Source of the DNA: Actinacidiphila sp965342175
Lineage (GTDB): Bacteria > Actinomycetota > Actinomycetes > Streptomycetales > Streptomycetaceae
Assembly: GCF_965342175.1 (NCBI RefSeq)
Contig: NZ_CBDRBL010000005.1
Span: 80,010 to 144,009, forward strand
Direction: 5' to 3'
DNA length: 64,000 bases
The position numbers and the translations under genes were made by a program. The notes under the pieces were generated by a model. The model did not search any database and was not told the origin of the DNA. It saw only the letters and a program-made list of their open reading frames with translations. Below, piece after piece: positions 14,907-22,101 of this stretch. Positions within the stretch are counted from its first letter, which is position 1. Every line of letters starts with the position of its first letter.

Positions 14907-17636
14907 TCAGCCGGTGTTGCGCAGCCCCGCCGCCACGCCGTTGACCGTCAGCAGCAGCGCGCGGGCGAGCAGCGGGTCGGGCTCCTCGCCCCGCGCGGCG
15001 GCCTCGCGCTGCCGGTGCAGGAGCGCCACCTGCAGATAGGAGATCGGGTCCAGGTAGGCGTCCCGGATCCGGAAGGTCTGCTGGAGCACCGGCTGCGCGT
15101 CCAGGAGCGCGTCCTCACCGGTGATCCGCAGCACCTCGGCGACCGTCAGCTCGTGCTCGGCCTTGATCGCGTCGAAGACGTGCCGGAGCTCGTCCGGCAC
15201 CAGGGTGTCGACGTAGTGCCCGGCGATCCGCAGGTCCGTCTTGGCCAGCGTCATCTCGACGTTGGACAGGAAGTTCCGGAAGAAGTGCCACTGCTCGTAC
15301 GCCTCGGCGATGTCCGCCTCCAGGCCCGCCTCGCGGGCGGCCTTGAGGCCTGATCCCACGCCGAACCAGCCGGGCACGATCTGCCGCGACTGCGTCCAGC
15401 CGAACACCCACGGGATGGCCCGCAGCCCGTCCAGGCCGGCCCCGCTGTCCGGGCGGCGCGAGGGGCGCGAGCCCAGGTGCAGCTCGGCCAGCTGGTCCAC
15501 CGGGGTGGAGGCGAAGAAGTACGCCGGCAGGTCCGGATCCTCCACCAGCCGCCGGTACGCCTCGTGCGCGGCGTCGGAGACCACGTCCATGGCCGCGTCC
15601 CAGCGCGACAGCGCCTCCTCGGACTGCCGGGGCGCGGTGTGCAGCGCCGAGGCCTGCAGCGTGGCCGAGACCGTCAGTTCCAGGTTCTCCCTCGCCAGGG
15701 ACGGGATCAGGTACTTGTCGGAGATGACCTCGCCTTGCTCGGTCACCTTGATCTCGCCCTCCAGCGTGCCCCACGGCTGCGCCAGGATCGCGTCGTGCGT
15801 CGGGCCGCCGCCCCGGCCGACCGTGCCGCCGCGGCCGTGGAACAGCCGCAGCCGCACCCCGTGGCGGTGCGCCACGTCGCGCAGCCGGCGCTGCGCCCGG
15901 TGGATCTCCCACTGCGAGGTCGTGATGCCGCCGAACTTCGACGAGTCGCTGTAGCCCAGCATGACCTCCTGCACGTCGCCGCGGAGCGAGACGAGCTTGC
16001 GGTAGGAGGGGTCGGAGAGCATCTCGTCGAGCAGCCGGTCGGCGACCTTCAGCTCGTCGGTGGTCTCCAGCAGCGGCACGATGCCGATCTTGGCGACGCC
16101 CGCGTGCAGGTCGATCAGCCCGGCCTCACGGGCCAGCACCGCCGCCGCGAAGACGTCGTCGGAGCCCAGGCACATGGAGATGATGTACGACTCGACGATC
16201 TCCGGCCCGAACCGCTCGAAGGCCTCCCGCACCGTGTGGAAGACGCCCAGCGTCTTCGCCCCCGCGGCGTCCAGCGGCGCGGGGGAGGGCGCCAGCGGAC
16301 GCCGCGACCGCAGCTCCTTGGCGAGCAGTTTGCGCCGGTAGTCCCGCGGCATGTCCGCGTACCGCCAGGACTCCTCGCCCAGCCGGTCGAAGAGCTGGCC
16401 CAGGGCGTGGTGGTGGGCGTCGGCGTGCTCGCGGACGTCCATCGTGGCCAGTTGCAGGCCGAAGGCGGCGATCGTGCGGATGGTCCGGTCCAGCCGGCCG
16501 GTGGCGATCAGCTCGCCGCGGTTGGCGCGCAGCGAGTCCTGCAGCAGCCGCAGATCGGCCAGGAGGCCGGTGGTGCCGAGGTAGTCGCGGCCGGGCACGT
16601 GCGGTGTGCCGGCGGCCAGCCGCTCCCGGGTGTTGAGCAGCTTCTGCCGGATGCAGGTGGCCTTGAGGCGGTAGGGCTCCTCCGCGTTCAGCCGCTTGTA
16701 GCGGGGGCTGATCTCCGGCAGGCGCCGCAGGTCCTCCTCCAGGTCGGCCAGCAGCTCGGGGGAGGCGCCGCAGTTGCGGATCGAGTTGGACAGCGCCGCG
16801 CGCAGTTCGTCGACCAGCGCCAGGGCGTCGGTGATGCCGTGCTCGTGCTGCAGGATCAGCACGTCCCAGGTGACCTGCGGGGTCACGTTGGGGTTGCCGT
16901 CCCGGTCGCCGCCGATCCAGGTGCCGAAGGTCAGCGGGCGGGTCTCCGCGGGCAGCGGCACGCCGACCCGGTCGAGCTCGACCGCCAGGTCCTCGAGCAC
17001 GTCGCCGACCGCGCCGGCGTGCAACTCGTCCAGGTAGTAGATGGCGTTGCGCGCCTCGTCGGCGGGTTCGGGGCGCACGACCCGCAGTTCGTCGGTCTGC
17101 CAGAGCAGATCGATGTTCTCGGCCAGCCGAAGGTCGCTGCGGCGGCGGTCGCCGCCGGCCGTGCTGGACTCCTCCAGCAGGGCGGCGATCACCCGCAGCT
17201 TGTTCAGCACGCTGCGGCGGGCCGCCTCGGTGGGGTGCGCGGTGAAGACGGGGCGCACGTTGAGGTTGCGCACCGTCTGGCGCAGGTGCTCCGGGTCGGC
17301 GTCCTTGAGCAGGTCGACCGTACGGGCCAGCAGCCCTCCGTCGACCGCCCTGCGCGAGCGCAGTTCACGGCCGCGGTGCACCTGCTCGGTGACGTTCGCG
17401 AGGTGGAAGTAGGTGGAGAACGCCCGTACCAGCTTGGCCGCGGTCTCCAGATCGGTCTCGCCGAGCAGGGCGGCGGCGGCCTCGCCGTCGCTGCGGGTCA
17501 GTGCCCGCACCTTCTCGACCAGATCGAGGAGCTCCGGGCCCTCCTGCCGGACGAGTGTCCCGCCGAGAAGGTCTCCCAGGCGGCGGATGTCCGCGCGGAG
17601 GGGGGCGCTGCCGGTGGTGTTGTCGGCGCTGCTCAC
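14907..17636 (-). CDS. ppc: Phosphoenolpyruvate carboxylase
   Basis: Ppc fixes bicarbonate onto PEP to make oxaloacetate, refilling the TCA cycle. The GTG at 17636 gives 909 residues, a normal length, and has GAGGAG about 9 bases upstream; the frame stays open further upstream by chance. Signature sites are present: VFTAHPTEA with catalytic His near residue 142, GGDRDGNPNV, LGYSDSSKFGG, the glycine loop FHGRGGTVGRGGGP, and the C-terminal end NTG of bacterial Ppc. Transcription converges on the TetR gene. Confidence 0.98.
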   Translation of the reverse strand: MSSADNTTGSAPLRADIRRLGDLLGGTLVRQEGPELLDLVEKVRALTRSDGEAAAALLGETDLETAAKLVRAFSTYFHLANVTEQVHRGRELRSRRAVDGGLLARTVDLLKDADPEHLRQTVRNLNVRPVFTAHPTEAARRSVLNKLRVIAALLEESSTAGGDRRRSDLRLAENIDLLWQTDELRVVRPEPADEARNAIYYLDELHAGAVGDVLEDLAVELDRVGVPLPAETRPLTFGTWIGGDRDGNPNVTPQVTWDVLILQHEHGITDALALVDELRAALSNSIRNCGASPELLADLEEDLRRLPEISPRYKRLNAEEPYRLKATCIRQKLLNTRERLAAGTPHVPGRDYLGTTGLLADLRLLQDSLRANRGELIATGRLDRTIRTIAAFGLQLATMDVREHADAHHHALGQLFDRLGEESWRYADMPRDYRRKLLAKELRSRRPLAPSPAPLDAAGAKTLGVFHTVREAFERFGPEIVESYIISMCLGSDDVFAAAVLAREAGLIDLHAGVAKIGIVPLLETTDELKVADRLLDEMLSDPSYRKLVSLRGDVQEVMLGYSDSSKFGGITTSQWEIHRAQRRLRDVAHRHGVRLRLFHGRGGTVGRGGGPTHDAILAQPWGTLEGEIKVTEQGEVISDKYLIPSLARENLELTVSATLQASALHTAPRQSEEALSRWDAAMDVVSDAAHEAYRRLVEDPDLPAYFFASTPVDQLAELHLGSRPSRRPDSGAGLDGLRAIPWVFGWTQSRQIVPGWFGVGSGLKAAREAGLEADIAEAYEQWHFFRNFLSNVEMTLAKTDLRIAGHYVDTLVPDELRHVFDAIKAEHELTVAEVLRITGEDALLDAQPVLQQTFRIRDAYLDPISYLQVALLHRQREAAARGEEPDPLLARALLLTVNGVAAGLRNTG

Positions 17637-17762
17637 AGGTGCGGCTCCTCGTGCAGTGGATGGTCGGCGGCAATGTCCGGACCGCGCTGTCCGACGGCAC
17701 CAAGGATAGGCCGGGGCCTTCGCCCGGACCGGGGCTGCCCGCCAGGCGGACAGCCCCGCGTC

Positions 17763-17768
17763 TAGGCT
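17763..17768 (+). promoter_or_regulatory. -10 box of the histidine kinase gene (leaderless type)
   Basis: TAGGCT lies 7 bases before the ATG at 17776, and no ribosome site fits in between. This suggests a leaderless mRNA. Confidence 0.5.
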
Positions 17769-17775
17769 GGCCGGT

Positions 17776-19161
17776 ATGAGTACGACGGGGGAAGACGTAC
17801 TGGACGGGGCCGGCGGAGGAAGCCGGGAGTCCGCCGGGCCGTGGTGGTGGCCCAGGCGGCGCAGCCTGGTGCTCGATGTCGTTCTGGCCTTCGTCTCGGC
17901 CATGGAATGCCTCGTGGAGGGCGCGGCCTTCGCGGAGAAGACCGGGGTCTCGCCGGGCGTCGCGGCGCTGTTCGGGCTCGTGGTCGGCTCGGTGCTGGTG
18001 CTCCGCAGGCGCTGGCCGGTGCTGGTCGTCCTGGTCGCCATCGCTGTGACACCCGCCCAGATGGGGCTCCTGCTGAGCATCGTGGGCCTCTACACCCTGG
18101 CCGCCTCCGACGTGCCGCGGCGGATCATCGCGGTGCTGTCGGGGATGACCACGCTCGGCATGCTGATCGTCACCTTCCTGGAGATGCACGGGGACCTCGG
18201 CACCGCCGCCTACCACGCGCCGCTGGCCGTGGTCGTCCTCACCTCCGTGCTCGTGGCGGTCGGTGTCACCGCGCCGCCGGTGCTGCTCGGCCTGTACGTC
18301 GGCGCCCGCCGCCGCCTCGTGGAGAGCCTGCGGGAACGGGCGGACGGCCTGGAGCGGGAGCTGTCGCTGCTCGCCGAGACGGCCGCGAGCTCAGCGGAGC
18401 GTGCCCGCATGGAGGAGCGCACGCGCATCGCGCGCGAGATGCACGACGTCGTCGCGCACCGGGTGAGCCTCATGGTCGTGCACGCCGCCGCGCTCCAGGC
18501 GATCGCCGTCAAGGACCCGGTGAAGGCCTCGGGCAGCGCGCAGCTGCTGGGGGACATGGGGCGCCAGGCGCTCGACGAACTGCGCGAGATGCTGGGCGTG
18601 CTGCGGGCCGAGCCGGCCACGGCCGCGGCGCCGGCGGGCGCGCCGGTGGGCGTGGACGTGGCGGCGGCGGACGCGGCGGAGGCAGGGGACGCGCGGGACG
18701 GGACGGTGAGGATCTCGCCCGTGTCGCCGGGCGCGTCCGCGGGCCGGCCCGCGGACGCCGAGGGGAACGACGAGCAGGGGCCGTGCCTGGCGGAGCTCAG
18801 CGGGCTGCTCGACGAGTCGCGGGCCGCCGGGATGGACGTCGACCTCACGGTGGAGGGGGAGGAGCGGCCCCTGGCGGCGCGGGTCGAGGCCACGGTCTAC
18901 CGCGTCGTGCAGGAAGCGCTCACCAACGTCCGCAAGCACGCGCCCGGCGCGCGGGCCCGCATCCGCCTCGCCTACCGCGAGGCGGAGGTCGCGGTCCTGG
19001 TGCAGAACGGGCCCTCCGACGGGGAGCCCGCGCTCGTGCTGCCCAGCGGGGGCAACGGACTGGTCGGCATGAGGGAACGGGTCACCGCGCTGGGCGGGGG
19101 GTTCGCCGCCGGCGCGACGGGCGAGGGCGGGTTCCGCGTCTCCGCGATGCTTCCCGCGTGA
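17776..19161 (+). CDS. NarL-type sensor histidine kinase (no adjacent response regulator)
   Basis: This 461-residue membrane kinase has five or six hydrophobic helices between about 28 and 178, a coiled linker and a HisKA_3 domain with the phospho-acceptor His H223 in EMHDVVAHRVS. The HATPase domain has the N box EALTNVRKHA (about 376-385) and G box GNGLVGMRERV (about 417-427). A loop of about 60 residues rich in Ala, Gly and Asp separates the two. Such kinases normally pair with LuxR-type regulators, but none is adjacent; the regulator at 2.8 kb is a remote possibility. The signal is unknown. Confidence 0.9.
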   Translation: MSTTGEDVLDGAGGGSRESAGPWWWPRRRSLVLDVVLAFVSAMECLVEGAAFAEKTGVSPGVAALFGLVVGSVLVLRRRWPVLVVLVAIAVTPAQMGLLLSIVGLYTLAASDVPRRIIAVLSGMTTLGMLIVTFLEMHGDLGTAAYHAPLAVVVLTSVLVAVGVTAPPVLLGLYVGARRRLVESLRERADGLERELSLLAETAASSAERARMEERTRIAREMHDVVAHRVSLMVVHAAALQAIAVKDPVKASGSAQLLGDMGRQALDELREMLGVLRAEPATAAAPAGAPVGVDVAAADAAEAGDARDGTVRISPVSPGASAGRPADAEGNDEQGPCLAELSGLLDESRAAGMDVDLTVEGEERPLAARVEATVYRVVQEALTNVRKHAPGARARIRLAYREAEVAVLVQNGPSDGEPALVLPSGGNGLVGMRERVTALGGGFAAGATGEGGFRVSAMLPA

Positions 19162-19685
19162 CGCCGCGGCGGGGGTGGCCGGGGCCGGGTCGGCCTGGTG
19201 GGCGGATGGGCCGGATGGGCCGGATGGGGCGAGTGGGCTGGTGGAGTGAGGGCCCGGTGGGCGTGCTGCCGGTGGGTGCGGCCTCCGGGGCCGGTGGCCC
19301 TGGAGGGACAGGGCGACAACGCACCGGCGTACGACGCGGCGCTGCGCGTCGACCATCCCCGTCACGTGGTGCAGACACGGTCGGCCTGTGGGGCCGCTCC
19401 CCCTGACCGGCGCCCGCGCGGTCGCCATCGCGCCCGGCGGCCGCGCGCCCTGCGCGCCACCGTCCGCACCCCTCGCGGGTCCGTCGCCGTCTACGTCGTC
19501 CACCTGCCGTCCGTCCGGTTCACACCGGCGTCAGGCTTCGGCACGGGCAGGCGGGATGCCGCCGCGCGTGCCCCGGCCACCGCCGGTTTCTCGTGCCTGG
19601 GGGTGCGAAGCGGTGGGCGTGCCGCCGCAGCCGAACCACCGGCACTGCCGACCTGTCCCGGCCGCCGCTCTGCCCCGCCCTGCGG
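19162..19685. other. Intergenic region between convergent genes, no gene seen
   Basis: These 524 bases hold G-rich direct repeats (GGCCGGATGG units at 19201-19235) but no supported coding frame, RNA or long hairpin. The open frames here lack ribosome sites and family resemblance. Confidence 0.45.
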
Positions 19686-20165
19686 TCAGGTCGTGAGGCG
19701 GTGCGGGCGCGAGCCCGTCGTGAGGGCTTCCAGCGCCGCGTCGATGCTCGGGCCCATGTAGTAGTCGCCGGTGTGGTCGATGCAGTAGACGCGTCCCTCC
19801 GCGTCGATCGCCAACTGCCCTTGTCCGGCGGACTCCTCCCCGAGAGGCGCGACTTCCGTTTCCAGCGCCCTGCCCAGGTCGCCGAGTGTGCGGGCCATGT
19901 GCAGCCCGTGGAGCGGGTCCACGTGGACCGCGACGGGCGCGATGGGGCGGCCGGGGGAGGGGGCGGCCGGTACGGTCAGGCCGCCGAACTCGGCCCAGGC
20001 CTCGACGGCGGCCGGGAAGACGCTGTGCCGGTGTCCGCCGGGGGAGACGTAGGCGCGGAGCGTGTCGGCCCAGACCTCGGCCTGGCGGATGTCCCAGCGG
20101 CCGGGCTGCCAGCCGGCGGAGCGCAGGGCGGCGGCCACACCGGCGGGGAAACGTGCCGAGGTCAT
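19686..20165 (-). CDS. SUKH-3 family protein (immunity-like)
   Basis: This 159-residue protein fits the SUKH-3 pattern: LRSAGWQPGR near the start, AVEAWAEFGGLTV in the middle and a C-terminal IDAEGRVYCIDHTGDYYMGPSIDAALEAL. SUKH proteins are best known as immunity proteins that bind and block polymorphic toxins, often nucleases and deaminases. Its ATG overlaps the stop of the upstream YwqJ-like deaminase gene (ATGA), so the two form a tight pair. This supports a toxin-like enzyme with its neutraliser, although the pair also occurs as a resident chromosomal locus and may have another role. Confidence 0.85.
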   Translation of the reverse strand: MTSARFPAGVAAALRSAGWQPGRWDIRQAEVWADTLRAYVSPGGHRHSVFPAAVEAWAEFGGLTVPAAPSPGRPIAPVAVHVDPLHGLHMARTLGDLGRALETEVAPLGEESAGQGQLAIDAEGRVYCIDHTGDYYMGPSIDAALEALTTGSRPHRLTT

Positions 20166-20656
20166 GCGGTGCGGGCTCCCGGGTCGAAGGCACGGACGCC
20201 GAAGTGCGCGAGCAGCGCCTGGCAGGAGCGGCAGGGCGGGGCGTAGGCGCCGTGGGCGGGGTCGCCGTCCTCGCGTATGCGGCGGGCGGTGAGCTCGGCG
20301 CCCTTGAGGGCCTTGCGGGCCTCGCCGTTCGTCAGCGGCTTGCGCGCGGCGCGCTTGCTGCGCGATCCGTCGACGGTGGTGAGGTGGCGGGACAGCAGTA
20401 CCGGCTCGGGACAGCGCCCGGCGAAGCGCTCACGCTGTGCGCGGGGGAGGGCGTCGAGGACGTCCTGGACGAGCGGGTGCAGCGGGGGCGGCTGGTCGGC
20501 CTTGACGCCCGTGCAGGTGAGGACCTCGCCCCGGACGGACAGTGCGGCGGCCACCGCCGGCAGGATGCCGTCGCGCCGGTGGCGCAGCACCGGTGGCGGG
20601 GGCGCCTCGCCTGGCGCCCAGTTGAGCCGCGGGTCCGCGGCATCCCTCGTCAGCAT
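20162..20656 (-). CDS. YwqJ-like deaminase-fold protein
   Basis: This 164-residue protein resembles the YwqJ branch of the cytidine-deaminase-like superfamily. It has C82-P-E84 in RCPEPVLLS, where Cys can replace the usual zinc His and Glu is the proton shuttle, and a C142-R-S-C145 pair in PPCRSCQALLAHFGV. These are the expected zinc ligands. YwqJ-type domains are predicted nucleic-acid or nucleotide deaminase toxins in polymorphic toxin systems. Here the domain stands alone with no export signal and overlaps a SUKH-3 gene. The substrate is unknown. Confidence 0.8.
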   Translation of the reverse strand: MLTRDAADPRLNWAPGEAPPPPVLRHRRDGILPAVAAALSVRGEVLTCTGVKADQPPPLHPLVQDVLDALPRAQRERFAGRCPEPVLLSRHLTTVDGSRSKRAARKPLTNGEARKALKGAELTARRIREDGDPAHGAYAPPCRSCQALLAHFGVRAFDPGARTA

Positions 20657-21106
20657 CTTCGTACGGCCCTCCGATCCGTCCTCACGGGGAGGATGCCCCC
20701 CTATGCGCGTAAGACTGCCAAACGGACAAGGCGTTACGGAAGTCGGTTGTGAGGTGAGAGGTTTATTTTGTGCCAGATGTCATGGCATCTGGGAGACACA
20801 GGTAACGAACTCCCGCGAGCGATACTCCTTGCGTTGGCCTGTGGTTCTACGGATAGTAGCGCCGGCGTGGGCGGGAGGAGCGCCGAGGCCCCCAGCGGAC
20901 CGGCCGGGACACGGCCACCGCCGCCTGCTGCCGACGACTCACGTGCGCGCTCTCACAGGTGAGTCGGCGGCCCCGTCGACCGCGTGGCCGCGCCGCCCGC
21001 AGAACGCGACCGAGCTCGCCCCCTTCCGTGCCGGAACCAGGGGAAGTACCTTGTGCACACCCCCTAGGCTGTGCCCAACACCGCATTCAGCATGGGGGCA
21101 TCCGCA
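20657..21106. other. Divergent intergenic region with an AT-rich patch and an inverted repeat
   Basis: This 450-base gap between the divergent deaminase gene and the WHH/SUKH gene has an AT-rich stretch (GTTTATTTTG, 20761-20770) next to the inverted repeat CCAGATG-N6-CATCTGG (20773-20792). It is probably the shared control region of the block. A TAGGCT box at 21065-21070 could be the -10 element for the plus-strand gene. Confidence 0.5.
20773..20792. promoter_or_regulatory. Inverted repeat, candidate operator
   Basis: CCAGATG and CATCTGG are 7-base arms around TCATGG beside an AT-rich patch, in the gap between divergent toxin-like genes. No known regulator was matched. Confidence 0.4.
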
Positions 21107-22093
21107 ATGACGACAGGTCGGCCCGGCTACCGGGTCGCGCCACCGAACGCGGCCTACGCCGGTCAGATCGTGCACTTCCCGGACCCGGTGCGGCGCGCCC
21201 GCCACCCGCAGGGCGTACGCGTGGACGAGCGCGGCTACCCCGACTTCTCGCCCTACGCCCGCGCGGCGGCCGAGATCGCCGAGCCGCCGGACGGCTTCGG
21301 CATCGACGAACTCCGGCTCACCGACTACGTGTCGGCCAACGCCGCGCTGCACGCCGCCGGTCACGAGCTGTGGGACAGCCTCTCCCCCGTCGCCACTCCG
21401 CACGGGTGGACCTGGCACCACGTCGCCGGCAGCCGCCGTCTGGAACTCATCCCCGCCGAGGTCAAGTCCTTGCTGCGGCACCACGGCGGCCTGGCCACCA
21501 CTGCCTCCGCCGACCACGACAAGCGCGGCACCCGGCCGCTGCAGGAGACCCGCCCGGTCCACTTCGGCCTGCGCAAGGACGCGGTCGCCGTCACCGAGCA
21601 GCAGGTGCGGGACGTCGAGGAGGAGCTCGGCTACCGGCTGCCCGGCGCGTACCGCACCTTCCTCAAGGCGGCGGGCGGCAGCGCGCCGCGCGGTGTGGCC
21701 CTGCTCCCCATGCTGGGACTCCTCATCGACCAGCCCTTCTTCACCGTGCGGGACGAGGCGGCCGCCAACGACCTGGTCTACGTCAACAAATGCCTGCGTG
21801 ACCACCTCACCAAGGACTACCTGGCGATCTCCTACGTCCAGGGCGGTGTGCTCGCGGTGAAGGCGCAGGGCGCCGACCGGGGTTCGATGTGGCTGTGCCC
21901 GTACGACGACGTGCGGGACGCCGAGGGCGCCTTCGGCTCCACCGAGGAGCGGGCCGCCGTGCTCCTGCTGCCCTGCGGCGAGGACTTCGACGCCTTCCTG
22001 GCCGCGCTCGCGGGCGATCCGCCGGAGCTGGCTACGGTGGCGCGCCTGATGGTGGACGGCGGCTTCGCCCGCGCCGTCCCGGTGGAGGGGTGA
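21107..22093 (+). CDS. WHH nuclease-like domain fused to a SUKH-1 (SMI1/KNR4) domain
   Basis: This 328-residue protein has two parts. Residues about 20-130 match the WHH family of HNH/endonuclease VII-fold toxin nucleases: GYPDFSPYA, a middle helix with NAALHAAGHELW, then W103-H104-H105 and LELIPAEVKSLLRHHGG, in which H125 and H126 complete the metal site. Residues about 160-310 form a SUKH-1 domain (VTEQQVRDVEEELGYRLPGAYRTFLKAAGG). A toxin-like nuclease and an immunity-type domain on one chain is notable. The ATG at 21107 has a G-rich stretch 8 bases upstream; ATG 21092 is an alternative. The next gene begins 8 bases downstream. Confidence 0.78.
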   Translation: MTTGRPGYRVAPPNAAYAGQIVHFPDPVRRARHPQGVRVDERGYPDFSPYARAAAEIAEPPDGFGIDELRLTDYVSANAALHAAGHELWDSLSPVATPHGWTWHHVAGSRRLELIPAEVKSLLRHHGGLATTASADHDKRGTRPLQETRPVHFGLRKDAVAVTEQQVRDVEEELGYRLPGAYRTFLKAAGGSAPRGVALLPMLGLLIDQPFFTVRDEAAANDLVYVNKCLRDHLTKDYLAISYVQGGVLAVKAQGADRGSMWLCPYDDVRDAEGAFGSTEERAAVLLLPCGEDFDAFLAALAGDPPELATVARLMVDGGFARAVPVEG

Positions 22094-22101
22094 GGCGGCA
22101 G

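Noticed and set aside
15477..17765. 762-codon plus-strand frame opposite ppc
   Set aside because: It is a shadow of ppc, whose catalytic motifs are intact on the minus strand.
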